Below are positions 34,038-42,975 of a DNA stretch of 64,000 bases, in pieces. The notes below the pieces were generated by a model, which searched no databases, had not been told where the DNA came from, and saw only the letters and a list, made by a program, of their open reading frames with translations. The position numbers were made by a program, and so were the translations under genes. The stretch's first letter is position 1. The number at the start of each line of letters is the position of its first letter. Origin of the DNA: Saccharospirillum sp. MSK14-1. GTDB lineage: Bacteria; Pseudomonadota; Gammaproteobacteria; Pseudomonadales; Natronospirillaceae. Location of the stretch: assembly GCF_003054965.1 (NCBI RefSeq), contig NZ_MIES01000033.1, positions 248,001 through 312,000 on the forward strand. Direction: 5' to 3'.

Positions 34038-34859
34038 ATGTGCGGCGAACTTTTTAATGTGAATGATTACCCGGGGTTACCCGGTATTTTGAGTGGCGCC
34101 GGTTATACGCCGGAAGAGATCGATGCCATTTTAGGCCGCCCGCGCGATGGCGGTGAACGCACGACGCACCCACTGGGCCCCCTGCGCAAAGAGTTGCGCC
34201 CCACCGATCAGGTATTAGCGCTGGTCCCCACTCGTGCCGGTCCCAAACTGATGCCGGCGACCTGGTGGCTGGTGCTCGACAACCGCACGCTCAAACCCAC
34301 GCGCTGGTCGAGTTTCAATTGCCGATCCGACCGTGTTTTTGAATCGCCGATGCATCGCAACCCGCCACCCAGCTTTCGCTCGGTGGTGATTGCGCAAGGA
34401 TTTGTCGAGTGGCAACCGATCTATTCCGGCGGACGCTTGTGGACTGAGCTGTCCGAACTGGAACAGGAACACCCACCCAAACCGATGGCCAAGCAGCGTT
34501 ATCTGATTCAGAGACCCGATGGCCAGCCAATGATCTTCGGTGCTTTTTGCAAACACTGGCTCGATGCCGAGCAGCAACCGTTGGTATCGACTGGCATCAT
34601 CACGCTGCGCAGTCACGCCCAGTTTGCCAATATTCACCGCCAGAGTTTTCCATTAATCCTGCTCGATGACGAACTGGCCGACTGGCTAAACCCAAGGGTG
34701 GAAACTGAGGTGTTTGCGCCTTTATTGAACATGACCGAGGTGCGCGAACCGTTTGAGCTGATTCGTCTCGACGGAGCAGAGACAGCGTCGACGTTTGCGG
34801 GCCAAACGTTGCTGCCGCAGTGGCAGCCGGGCGACGAACTGCCCGGTGCGCTCAGCTGA
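34038..34859 (+). CDS. SRAP-domain protein (YedK/HMCES-like abasic-site protector)
   Basis: 273 residues, longer than YedK (222). Cys2 directly follows the initiator Met (MCGELF), as needed for the thiazolidine DNA crosslink. The Asn region (FNCRSD), the active-site Glu (FVEWQ) and the His (NIHRQSFPLIL) are all present, but the flanking residues differ from the common MCGRF and HDRMP forms. Role in the family: covalent capture of abasic sites in single-stranded DNA. No LexA-type box was seen upstream. The 194-bp gap before it holds nothing else recognisable. Confidence 0.85.
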   Translation: MCGELFNVNDYPGLPGILSGAGYTPEEIDAILGRPRDGGERTTHPLGPLRKELRPTDQVLALVPTRAGPKLMPATWWLVLDNRTLKPTRWSSFNCRSDRVFESPMHRNPPPSFRSVVIAQGFVEWQPIYSGGRLWTELSELEQEHPPKPMAKQRYLIQRPDGQPMIFGAFCKHWLDAEQQPLVSTGIITLRSHAQFANIHRQSFPLILLDDELADWLNPRVETEVFAPLLNMTEVREPFELIRLDGAETASTFAGQTLLPQWQPGDELPGALS

Positions 34860-35808
34860 GTTGCAGGCTTTTCATTTTGCGCCACAAGGTGGCTCTGGAG
34901 ATGCCGAGTTCGTCGGCGACGGCCTGTTTGTGGCCTTTGTGGCGCTGCAGCAATTCCAGAATGCGGTCGCGCTCGCGCTGCTCCGGTGGCATGGGCGCCT
35001 CGTCAGGAGGAGCTTCGCCACGCAGTTCCGGCGGCAGATCGGCAATATCGATGCGCGTGCCCGTACCAATGGCGTGAGCGTAAGTAATGACGTTGTTGAG
35101 CTCGCGAATGTTGCCCGGCCAGCGGTAGGCAAGCAGCGCATCGAAAGCGGCCTGGCTGACGCATTCAACGGTGCGTTCGTTACGCGCATTTTGTTCGGCA
35201 ATAAAGTGCCAGCTGAGCATTTCAACGTCACCGAGGCGAGCCGTCAGTGGCGGTAAGTACAGCGGCACCACGCGCACCCGATACATCAAATCTTCACGAA
35301 ATTGACGCTCAGCAACCTGTCGGCGCAACGAGGTGTGGGTGGCGGAAATTAAACGAATATCGGTTTGAATAACGTCGCTCGACCCGAGAGGGGTGAAGCA
35401 ACGATCCTGCAAGACGCGTAATAAACCGGCCTGAATGTCGAGCGGCATTTCAGCGATTTCATCGAGAAACAGGGTGCCGCCATCGGTCAGTTTGAACAGG
35501 CCGGTGCGATCGGCGGTGGCGCCGGTAAAAGCGCCGCGTTTGTGACCAAACAGTTCCGAGGCCATCAGTTCACGCGACAGCGCCGCGCAGTTAATGGCGC
35601 TGAACTGACCCGAAGCGCGACGCGACGTCTGATGAATATAACGCGCGACCAGCTCCTTACCACTGCCGGTCTGGCCACGGACCAAAATGGAGGCGTCGGT
35701 TCGCGCTACCCGTTCTGCCTGGGCCATAAAGTCGAGCATTTGCGGCGCCACCGTGAGCAAGCCGCCGAAGTTGTGAGGCGTAAAATCCGGTGCGTGCAGA
35801 TCACTCAT
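34852..35808 (-). CDS. Sigma-54 activator (AAA+ plus Fis HTH, no input domain)
   Basis: 318 residues. AAA+ domain at about 15-245 with Walker A GQTGSGKE, the sigma-54 contact loop GAFTGA intact, Walker B GTLFLDEIAEM, and R-finger region. Fis-type HTH at about 275-315 (HKQAVADELGISRATLWRKMK). No receiver, PAS, GAF or ACT domain precedes it, as in PspF, so it must be controlled by a partner protein or by expression. Its ATG overlaps the SulP stop by four bases (ATGA): third gene of DUF442-SulP-EBP. The sigma-54 promoter at 26.9 kb is a candidate target. Confidence 0.9.
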   Translation of the reverse strand: MSDLHAPDFTPHNFGGLLTVAPQMLDFMAQAERVARTDASILVRGQTGSGKELVARYIHQTSRRASGQFSAINCAALSRELMASELFGHKRGAFTGATADRTGLFKLTDGGTLFLDEIAEMPLDIQAGLLRVLQDRCFTPLGSSDVIQTDIRLISATHTSLRRQVAERQFREDLMYRVRVVPLYLPPLTARLGDVEMLSWHFIAEQNARNERTVECVSQAAFDALLAYRWPGNIRELNNVITYAHAIGTGTRIDIADLPPELRGEAPPDEAPMPPEQRERDRILELLQRHKGHKQAVADELGISRATLWRKMKSLQLS

Positions 35809-37412
35809 GCGGAACCTTCCTCGGCGTTGGCACCGGCCAGGCGTTGTTCGATTTTAAATTCGCACCAGGGCAGGCGGACGCCCAGCGTGTCGGCGATGCG
35901 TTTCAGTTCTGCCGGATAACCGCAAATATCGACCCGAATGCCGCGGTGCTGGCACAGCTCGCAAAAACGCAATAACGCCTGGGTGGCGGCAATGCGCGGT
36001 TGATGGGCATGGTTTAAGTCGAGCGTCAGCTGCTGAGCATCGTCCGGAATCAATGGCTCCAGACGTTCAGGCAATTGCCGGGCCGCGGCGAAATAGAGGC
36101 TGCCGGAAATCTGGATGGCGTAGTGGCCATTATCGCTGTGCTCACGGGCGGTCAACCAACCGTTCTGGTCGACGGCATAACGGCGCAACTGTGGCAGGCT
36201 CGATTGCAACAGGAAAATCACCAGACCGAGACCCGCGCCGAGCAAAATCGCTTCGTGGAACGCCAGTACCAACGTGCTGGTCACGGTGACGATAAAGAGC
36301 GTGCGGGTTTGGCGATTGGCGCGCAGCACCGAGGCGATCTGTTCGGGCTTAAGCATCGATAAAGCGGTCGCGACCAGTAAACCGGCAATGACCGGTTGCG
36401 GAATGGCGCGGATCAGATCCGCACCAAAGAGCAAAATTGGCAGCAGCACGGCGGCGGCAATAAAAGGCGCCCAGCGGCTGGTGGCACCGCCGATGTCGAG
36501 TAATACCGAGCGCGTCAGGGAGGTGCTGGCGGGAAAGGCGCCGACCAGACTGCCAGCCAGATTGGCGACGCCCTGACTGCCAAGTTCGGCCCGCAAGTAG
36601 CGTTGTTCCTGACGATTGCGCAGGGTGACGATTAATTCCAGTGAGCCGATAAAGGCCACGGCAAAACCGGGTACGATCAGCGCCTGTATCATGGCCCAGT
36701 TCGGTAATTGAGTCGCCAATTGCGGCCAGCCATCGCTGATGACGGTACTTTCTTCGAGTGTGATCCACTGGTCGATAAACGCCCAGGGTGCGAACCACAC
36801 CAACGCGATACTGGTGATTAACGCGGCTAAGGGTATTGGCCAGCGGGGTAAATAACGGCGGCCCAATACAACCGACAATAAGGCAGCGGCGGCCAGCCCC
36901 AAGGCGGCCGGTTCGATGATGCCGAACTCAATCTGGGTCAGCCGATAGATTTCGTCGACCACGGTGCGCACGCCGTTGAAGGGTGCCCCAAGAAATTCGT
37001 CCAACTGCATCAGTGCAATGATAATGGCCGCACCGGTGGAAAAACCGAGCAACACCGCTTCGGGCACGAAATCGAAAACCCGTTCAGCGCGCAGCGCGAC
37101 AATCATTAACCGCGACAAACCGGCCAACACGCTGAGTGTAACCATGGCGGTTAATAACAACTCGGGTCGGTCGGCCCAGGGCGCCAGACTGGTGAGAATG
37201 ATCAGGCCCGTGGTGTTGGTTGGGCCGACGGTAACGTGAGCACTGCGACCGGCAGCGGCGGCAATCATGCCGGGAACGATGGCTGTTACCAGCCCGTACA
37301 TGGGAGGCAGGCCCGACAACATGGCGTAGGCCAGGCATTGGGGAATGCCGACCAGTGCCACTAAAAGACCGGCGTTAAGGTCGCCGGTCGACGGGAGAGA
37401 AAATGACTTCAT
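35805..37412 (-). CDS. SulP (SLC26) family anion transporter with STAS domain, second copy
   Basis: 535 residues. Membrane part residues about 8-410 (GDLNAGLLVALVGIPQCLAYAMLSGLPPMYGLV is the SulP start motif), C-terminal STAS domain about 425-525, poorer in the usual phosphorylation-type DSS motif. It is the middle gene of DUF442-SulP-EBP, 11 bases after DUF442 and coupled to the activator by an ATGA overlap. The upstream operator ties it to sulfide control. Whether it moves sulfate, sulfite or thiosulfate cannot be told. Confidence 0.9.
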   Translation of the reverse strand: MKSFSLPSTGDLNAGLLVALVGIPQCLAYAMLSGLPPMYGLVTAIVPGMIAAAAGRSAHVTVGPTNTTGLIILTSLAPWADRPELLLTAMVTLSVLAGLSRLMIVALRAERVFDFVPEAVLLGFSTGAAIIIALMQLDEFLGAPFNGVRTVVDEIYRLTQIEFGIIEPAALGLAAAALLSVVLGRRYLPRWPIPLAALITSIALVWFAPWAFIDQWITLEESTVISDGWPQLATQLPNWAMIQALIVPGFAVAFIGSLELIVTLRNRQEQRYLRAELGSQGVANLAGSLVGAFPASTSLTRSVLLDIGGATSRWAPFIAAAVLLPILLFGADLIRAIPQPVIAGLLVATALSMLKPEQIASVLRANRQTRTLFIVTVTSTLVLAFHEAILLGAGLGLVIFLLQSSLPQLRRYAVDQNGWLTAREHSDNGHYAIQISGSLYFAAARQLPERLEPLIPDDAQQLTLDLNHAHQPRIAATQALLRFCELCQHRGIRVDICGYPAELKRIADTLGVRLPWCEFKIEQRLAGANAEEGSA

Positions 37413-37423
37413 TCGCGCCAGAA

Positions 37424-37756
37424 TCAGGCCTCGCCCATGGCTGCACGGTAGAGAATGCTGCTGCGGTTACCGCTGCGGCAATAGCCCAGTACCTTGTCGT
37501 TTTGTTCGAGCACCGTGCGCAGGGTTTCCGCTTGATCAGCGGAAAAGACCGGGCCGTTCATCGGCAGCATGTAAAACGGCAGACCGGCGGCTTCGGCGGC
37601 ACTTTGAATGTCGGCGGACGGCGTTTGGTCGGCCGATTCACCATCGGGACGGTTGCAGACAATGGCTTTAAAACCTTGCGCTTTGGCCTCGGCAACATCG
37701 TCGATAGTGATTTGCGGAGCGACCCAATAATTATTGGCCAATTGCGTGGCGTTCAT
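37424..37756 (-). CDS. DUF442/TIGR01244-type sulfur-linked phosphatase-like protein
   Basis: 110 residues. The core reads KAIVCNRPDGESADQTPSA and then VLGYCRSGNRSSIL, a Cys-based loop (CRSGxRS) like that of rhodanese/dual-specificity phosphatase folds. This domain is fused to the persulfide dioxygenase in Blh proteins; here it is free-standing. Probable sulfur transfer role in sulfide detoxification. The start at ATG 37756 has GAGGA at spacing 7. First gene of its operon, with hairpin and TTAG-N6-CTAA operator upstream. Confidence 0.85.
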   Translation of the reverse strand: MNATQLANNYWVAPQITIDDVAEAKAQGFKAIVCNRPDGESADQTPSADIQSAAEAAGLPFYMLPMNGPVFSADQAETLRTVLEQNDKVLGYCRSGNRSSILYRAAMGEA

Positions 37757-37829
37757 CGGTGTATCCTCATGGCAGGGAAGGATGATGGGGATGCATGCTA
37801 ACACAGGGTGTCGGGCGTGCGACTGCTTG

Positions 37830-37853
37830 GCAACGACACATCATAGTCGTTGC
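37830..37853. promoter_or_regulatory. Inverted repeat in the DUF442 leader
   Basis: GCAACGAC (37830-37837) and GTCGTTGC (37846-37853), a perfect 8-bp repeat with 8-bp spacer, lie between the TTAG-N6-CTAA operator and the DUF442 ATG. It could be a second regulator site or an mRNA hairpin. Confidence 0.4.
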
Positions 37854-37862
37854 GGATACTAA

Positions 37863-37884
37863 AATATTAGCAAAAACTAATATT
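37863..37884. promoter_or_regulatory. TTAG-N6-CTAA operator of the DUF442-SulP-EBP operon
   Basis: AATATTAG (37863-37870)-CAAAAA-CTAATATT (37877-37884) is the longest and only fully perfect 8-bp version of the motif in the window. It is 107 bases upstream of the DUF442 ATG. Confidence 0.7.
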
Positions 37885-38101
37885 AAGGCGAGCGCTGACG
37901 ATTCAAGGTATTCATTCAGCGCCTCTGGAGTGGTGTTGTCGAGTGCTTGCAGTCTTTGTCAAAAGCTCTATGTTATTTGGTATTGGCCGGTTGTTTTCGT
38001 AAGCCTGTAACAGATCGACAAGCGTTCGAATAACCTTCGCCCGGCGGGTATCCGCCCTCTACAACAACAATAAAACCGGTCCTGACAACGAGGAGAAGTT
38101 C

Positions 38102-38713
38102 ATGATTCTCGACCATACTCTTGGCATTTTTACGCACCCCGATAGTGAGTGGTCACTGATTCGCCAGCAGCGTCGCTCCAAACTGATGGAGTACCTGACC
38201 CACGTGCCTATCCTGGCATTAATTCCTGCCATCTGTTTTTACATCGGTGTGGTCCATGTCGGCTGGTCCATTGCGGGCAGTCCGAAGACCACTCTGACAC
38301 CCGAAAGCGGACTGGTGTTGTGCGTGCTGAGTTATTTGGCGGCGTTGATTGGGGTGTGGGTGTTTGCCGAATTCATTAATTGGATGTCGCGCACCTATTC
38401 CGATGAAGCAACGGATCAACACCACGGCATGGCTTTGGCCGTCTATACCACGGCGCCGATTTTCCTGGCCAGCATTGTGGGTATCTGGCCGGTGTTGTGG
38501 TTGAACGTCGTCGTCTTTGTATTGGCGGCGGCCTATTCGGTGTATCTGATTTATGAAGGCATGCCGATTGTGATGAATATTCCCAAAGAACGCGCCTTTA
38601 TGTACGCCACCTCGGTGCTCACCGTGGCGCTGGTGCTGCTGGTGTCGATGCGCATCGGCACGGTCATCATCTGGTCGGCGGGGTTTGGTCCGGAATACAT
38701 CGTTCACAGTTAA
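38102..38713 (+). CDS. Yip1-domain inner-membrane protein
   Basis: 203 residues with five hydrophobic segments. The N-terminal HTLGIFTHPDSEWSLIRQQ and the membrane pattern with AVYTTAPIFLASIVGIWP are typical of bacterial Yip1/DUF1282 proteins. Function unknown. GAGGAG precedes the ATG. A weak promoter candidate is TTGTCA (37956-37961), 16 bp, TGGTAT (37978-37983). Ends in a strong terminator. Confidence 0.85.
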   Translation: MILDHTLGIFTHPDSEWSLIRQQRRSKLMEYLTHVPILALIPAICFYIGVVHVGWSIAGSPKTTLTPESGLVLCVLSYLAALIGVWVFAEFINWMSRTYSDEATDQHHGMALAVYTTAPIFLASIVGIWPVLWLNVVVFVLAAAYSVYLIYEGMPIVMNIPKERAFMYATSVLTVALVLLVSMRIGTVIIWSAGFGPEYIVHS

Positions 38714-38719
38714 TGCGCT

Positions 38720-38752
38720 AAAATCGCCCGCTGGCATGGCGGGCGATTTTTT
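38720..38752 (+). terminator. Rho-independent terminator of the Yip1 gene
   Basis: AAAATCGCCCGC pairs with GCGGGCGATTTT (12 bp) around a 7-base loop, followed by T residues. Confidence 0.92.
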
Positions 38753-38812
38753 ATCGTTCCAACGTACGGTTTGCCTTCGTAAATATTGGCCGTTGTCGCG
38801 CCACTCCCACGA

Positions 38813-39628
38813 TTAACTGAATTCCCACCAGGGCAGATAGGTGTAATACCCATCACTGTCTCGCCGGCTGACGCCATCACTGAGAAAGCGCAATTCCACC
38901 CAATCATAACCGCTGCTGATGCGCACCCGGCCGGCGTGCGGAAAAGATGCGCCGCGATAAAAATGCACGCCTTCGAGTGTGTCCAGGCGAGCGCTGCCGC
39001 TGTAACGGGCATCGTTCAAGTAAAGGCTGGCATCGGCGAGCAGGCGGAAATCGGTGGCATCGAGTTCTGCCACGCGCACATCCAGACCACTGAGTTTGAC
39101 GCTCTGAAAACTGTTGCTCAGCCGCAAATACCCGGTGAGCTGGGCGTCCAGGCTGACAATCTCAGCAAAGGCGTCGTCATACCAACCGCGTACATCGTAG
39201 ATCAGTCGGCTGTTCAGCGTGCTCAGTCCGAGCCAGCTGCTGGTGCCACATTGGGTGGCGGTGGCGGTCAGTCCCAGTTCCACCCAGGTCATGCCACCGC
39301 TGTAGGTTTCGGTATCGCCAAATGCCTCGGTGGCGGTGTAGCCGCCAAAACTGCAGCTGTCGCTGTCGAACAGATAGGTGCTGGTGGTTTCAATGGGCAC
39401 TGCGCGAGTCGCCATGCGCGACGACGGTGACAAATAATCGTCCGGGTTGGCCAGCATATCGATACTGCTGGCGCCGAGCGCGTAAGGCATCAGCGCGGTG
39501 CGGGTAAGAAAGGTCGTACTGTATTCGCTGACCGGCGTGGTGCCGTAAGTCGCATAAGGGTCGACTTCGACGTAACAGCCAGCGAGCAACAGGGCGCTGA
39601 GTGCGGTCAGTAACCATGAGCGGACCAT
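38813..39628 (-). CDS. Lipoprotein of unknown function
   Basis: 271 residues from the ATG at 39628, which has AGGA at spacing 8. The signal MVRSWLLTALSALLLAGC places a lipid-modified Cys at residue 18 (LLAGC lipobox). The mature part is rich in Ser, Thr, Tyr and short beta-like repeats with three Cys, and no known domain was recognised. The longer frame (to 39730) adds 34 residues with no conserved character. Likely outer-membrane or periplasmic. Confidence 0.7.
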   Translation of the reverse strand: MVRSWLLTALSALLLAGCYVEVDPYATYGTTPVSEYSTTFLTRTALMPYALGASSIDMLANPDDYLSPSSRMATRAVPIETTSTYLFDSDSCSFGGYTATEAFGDTETYSGGMTWVELGLTATATQCGTSSWLGLSTLNSRLIYDVRGWYDDAFAEIVSLDAQLTGYLRLSNSFQSVKLSGLDVRVAELDATDFRLLADASLYLNDARYSGSARLDTLEGVHFYRGASFPHAGRVRISSGYDWVELRFLSDGVSRRDSDGYYTYLPWWEFS

Positions 39629-39782
39629 GAGAAGTTCCTGCGTGCCAATCGGGATGGCGCTACTGTGGCGTGCTGTGACTGAATGCATTCTGAATTGACG
39701 TTCAGGCGGGATCTGGCTGTTCAGTTTCAATTCAGTCAGAGGTTCCCTAGTATCAGCCTTTGCTTAAAAACAGGGTTGAATC

Positions 39783-40799
39783 ATGACGCAGTCGAATAAT
39801 CCCGTGTTGGTTCAGGTCATTCGGGGTGGGGCGGTTGAAAGTGAGCACCGTGGTCGTGCTTTGGTAATGACGTCTGCGGGCCAGACGCTCTGGTCATTGG
39901 GCGATGTCGATACGCCCACCTATCCACGTTCGGCGATCAAAGCGTTTCAGGCGTTACCGATGTTGGCGAGCGGCGCGCACCAGGCGTTCGAATTGGACGA
40001 CGAAGAACTGGCGCTGTGCTGCGCTTCGCACAACGGAGAGCCGGAACATACGGCGGTGGCCGACCGCTTTCTGGGTAAGCTGGGTTTGGCCGCGGCGGAT
40101 TTCGAATGTGGTTTGCAATGGCCATCGGATCAGCAGGCGTTTATCAACCTGGCCTGGCAGCACGCCCAACCCGATGGGCGACATAACAATTGCTCTGGCA
40201 AACATCTGGGCATGTTGGCGTTAGCGCGCCATCAGGGCTGGCCGACGGCGGGTTATGTGAGTGTTGATCACCCCGTCCAACAGGCAATCCGTACGTGTTT
40301 TGAACACTGCTGCGACGTTGAGTTGACCGGCGTGCCGCTGTCACCCGACGGCTGCACCGCGCCCACCTGGGCCATGCCGTTGCACCGTCTCGCTTTGGGA
40401 TTCGCCCGCTTTGCTGATCCACAAACCTTGCCGGAGCCTTACCGTGACGGCGCGCGTCGTCTGCATCAGGCGGCGACTAAGCACCCTTTTATGGTGGGCG
40501 GCAGCAATCGTTTCTGCACCGAAGCCATGCAGGCACTGGGCGATCAGGCGTTTTTGAAAATTGGGGCGGAAGGTGTGTATATCGCGGCTTTGCCCGAGCT
40601 GAAACTGGGCGTTGCCCTGAAGATGGATTCCGGTTCAGCCGATGCCGCTGAGGTGGCAATGGCGGCCATCTTGAAGCAGCTGAATCTGGCGCTGCCAGAG
40701 CGCTGGCAGCAACCACCGATTCGCAATCGCAACGGCCTGGTGACCGGTCAGTGGCAACCGGTCACGGAGGCCTTCAGCGGTTTGAGCCTCAGTCGCTGA
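39783..40799 (+). CDS. Asparaginase II-family protein (Rhizobium ReAV type)
   Basis: 338 residues. PRSAIKAFQALP gives the conserved S-x-x-K motif, CCASHNGEPEH the second conserved block, and HNNCSGKHLGML the Cys/Ser/Lys block of this asparaginase family (distinct from E. coli AnsA/AnsB). Reaction: L-asparagine to aspartate and ammonia. Length matches the family (about 340). The last 11 bases overlap the convergent MDR gene. Confidence 0.88.
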   Translation: MTQSNNPVLVQVIRGGAVESEHRGRALVMTSAGQTLWSLGDVDTPTYPRSAIKAFQALPMLASGAHQAFELDDEELALCCASHNGEPEHTAVADRFLGKLGLAAADFECGLQWPSDQQAFINLAWQHAQPDGRHNNCSGKHLGMLALARHQGWPTAGYVSVDHPVQQAIRTCFEHCCDVELTGVPLSPDGCTAPTWAMPLHRLALGFARFADPQTLPEPYRDGARRLHQAATKHPFMVGGSNRFCTEAMQALGDQAFLKIGAEGVYIAALPELKLGVALKMDSGSADAAEVAMAAILKQLNLALPERWQQPPIRNRNGLVTGQWQPVTEAFSGLSLSR

Positions 40800-41724
40800 C
40801 GTGAATGGCGATCTTGCCGCGGGCGTGGCCGCCCTGGCTGAGCTCGAACGCCTTGGCGGTGTCGGCTAACTCGAAGGTGGCGGCCAGTGGCACCGTCAGC
40901 GCTCCGGCGTCGGCCATATCCGCCAGGGTTTGCAGATCGGTATCGCTGGGACGAACCCAAATCATCTGACCGCCCGCATCGGTGACGCCGCCATCGGCAA
41001 TCGAGGCGTGGCGGCCGCCATCGGCTTTAAGCACCGCTTGAGTGACGTCGAGAACGCCGCCGACAAAATCAGCGACCAGATCGACCCCTTCCGGCGCCAG
41101 TGCTTTCACTCTGTCGGTTAACCCCTCGCCATAGGCCACCGGTTCGGCGCCCAGTTCGCGCAGAAAGTCGTGGTTTTTCTCTGAGGCTGTGGCAATGACG
41201 CGCGCGCCTAAATGCTTGGCAATTTGCACACCCAGAAGGCCCACACCACCGGAGGCATTATGAATCAGCACGGTTTCGCCCTGCTGCAAGCCCAGACGGG
41301 TCAGCAATTGGTAGGCGGTCAAGCCGGCCAGCGGCAGAGCGGCGGCTTCGTTCCAGCTTAACGCGGCCGGTTTACGCGCCAGCGCCCGGACCGGCACGGT
41401 TGCGTACTCGGCGTAGGTACCGTCGTTGACCATATCGCGGCGCGCATAGGCGATGACTTCGTCGCCGACGTTAAATTCCGGCGCGTCCATACCGACTTGT
41501 TCAACGACGCCAGCGACATCCCAGCCCGGCGTGATGGGAAACCAGGCGTGCATGATCGGGTCGAGATAGCCCATCATGATTTTCCAGTCGACCGGATTGA
41601 CCGAAGCGCTTTTGACTTTCACCAGAACTTCGTCGGGCCCGACTTTGGGGATCGGTTGGTCGGTTAATGTCAGCACGGAATTATCCCCGTACTGATCGTA
41701 AGTCATGGCCTTCATCGTGCTCAT
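40789..41724 (-). CDS. Zinc-independent MDR oxidoreductase (quinone reductase-like)
   Basis: 311 residues. GWDVAGVVEQVG in the substrate domain and VLIHNASGGVGLLGVQIAKHLGARVIATAS (NADPH-binding) place it in the medium-chain quinone oxidoreductase group. The structural and catalytic zinc Cys/His clusters are absent. GGAG at spacing 7 precedes the ATG. Substrate unknown; likely NADPH-dependent reduction of quinones or enones. Stop overlaps the asparaginase gene. Confidence 0.9.
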   Translation of the reverse strand: MSTMKAMTYDQYGDNSVLTLTDQPIPKVGPDEVLVKVKSASVNPVDWKIMMGYLDPIMHAWFPITPGWDVAGVVEQVGMDAPEFNVGDEVIAYARRDMVNDGTYAEYATVPVRALARKPAALSWNEAAALPLAGLTAYQLLTRLGLQQGETVLIHNASGGVGLLGVQIAKHLGARVIATASEKNHDFLRELGAEPVAYGEGLTDRVKALAPEGVDLVADFVGGVLDVTQAVLKADGGRHASIADGGVTDAGGQMIWVRPSDTDLQTLADMADAGALTVPLAATFELADTAKAFELSQGGHARGKIAIHVSD

Positions 41725-41816
41725 TGGTATCTCCCCGTTCTTCGGTTCAATGGAGGTAAGTGGGTGAGCAGATTAGGGCCAACTGCAAAATATCAATGCG
41801 GGTGACGCAGCGTTGC

Positions 41817-42884
41817 CTAGCGAGCAATGTGCTCGATGGGTCGCACTGAATCAGCCAGGTTGTTGCCGTTGATCCACCCATCAAAGGCTTCGGCCAGACG
41901 CTGATTTTCATCGACCACCGTGCGCCAGTATTTCAGCCGGGTTTTATCGCTGAGACGTTCGAAATCCTTGCGGTCGGGAATTTTTCCGTAGGGCAGCCGA
42001 GCAATAAATTCCGGGCTCGGCGTTACCACCAGCGTGTGGCTGTAGTGTTCGGCGCTGATCTTGCGCCAGGGCAGTGGTTTGTCGAACCAGCCGGGTTTCA
42101 TCACCGGCGAAAAGTGTGGGTAGAGCACAAGGCCATTGTCGGGTTTGAACGGCAGATCGAAGTGGTAGTCGACCATGCCGCCATCGCGATAATGCCCCAG
42201 CGGTGCGCCCGGCGGGTTATCAACGCCGTGAATCACCACGGGGATGGCGGCCGTGGCATGCAAGGCGGAGCGATAGTTGGCGGCGCTTAACGGCACTTGG
42301 TGGGTGTCGAAATCGTCCCAGTGCGGCAGTGGCAGCTCGGTCTCGTGGCTGCGAAAGATGACGCGCTCAAAATGCCGGGGCAGGGTGCGGCGTGAAATCA
42401 GATTCGCCAATGCCACCCGGCCAAAGGCCAGTGCTTGTCGGCGTGGGCTGGTGACGGTGGTGGCACCTTTGCAGAGCGCCGTGACGATGTGCAGTTGGCG
42501 CTGTGGGTTCAGGTCGGCAAAGCCGCCGGCGCCGATCATGCCGTCGATGAAATCCAGCGTTTTGGTGGTGATCTCATCGGCATCAGCGTGTTCGGTATAG
42601 CGCTGTTCCAGGTAACCTTCTTCCAGTCGTTCAATCGCCGCAAAAGGATCGTTGTTGGCGTAGGCTGTCATGCGCAGCGCGCCAATGGACGAGCCGACCA
42701 GATCGACCGGGTGAGGAATTTTGGGCAACCATTCGCGGACCAGATAGCGGTCCAGGTGCGTCAGTACAAAGCACTTGGGGCCACCGGAAGCGCCGAGGAT
42801 GAGGCGAATATCCTTGGGTGTCAGGCCCTGTTGTTGGATGTGCTCAAAGGCATGGCGGCCAGCGTATAGATGCAGATCGCTCAA
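41817..42884 (-). CDS. Patatin-like phospholipase
   Basis: 355 residues. GASGGPKCFVL is the oxyanion loop, VGSSIGALR the GxSxG nucleophile (Ser of SSIG), and YRDGGMVDYHF the DGG motif with the catalytic Asp, so the Ser-Asp dyad is intact. No signal peptide, so probably cytoplasmic. The start is a TTG at 42884 preceded by a strong GGGGGA, with no ATG near; unusual but well supported. Substrate unknown, probably an acyl lipid. Confidence 0.88.
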   Translation of the reverse strand: MSDLHLYAGRHAFEHIQQQGLTPKDIRLILGASGGPKCFVLTHLDRYLVREWLPKIPHPVDLVGSSIGALRMTAYANNDPFAAIERLEEGYLEQRYTEHADADEITTKTLDFIDGMIGAGGFADLNPQRQLHIVTALCKGATTVTSPRRQALAFGRVALANLISRRTLPRHFERVIFRSHETELPLPHWDDFDTHQVPLSAANYRSALHATAAIPVVIHGVDNPPGAPLGHYRDGGMVDYHFDLPFKPDNGLVLYPHFSPVMKPGWFDKPLPWRKISAEHYSHTLVVTPSPEFIARLPYGKIPDRKDFERLSDKTRLKYWRTVVDENQRLAEAFDGWINGNNLADSVRPIEHIAR

Positions 42885-42975
42885 TGGTCAGTCCCCCGCT
42901 AAACAAGCGGGGCACTATAGCATGACGACCGGTCAGTTCAGTGGATGGTCAGCCGGTCGTGACTTTTGTCGGTCG

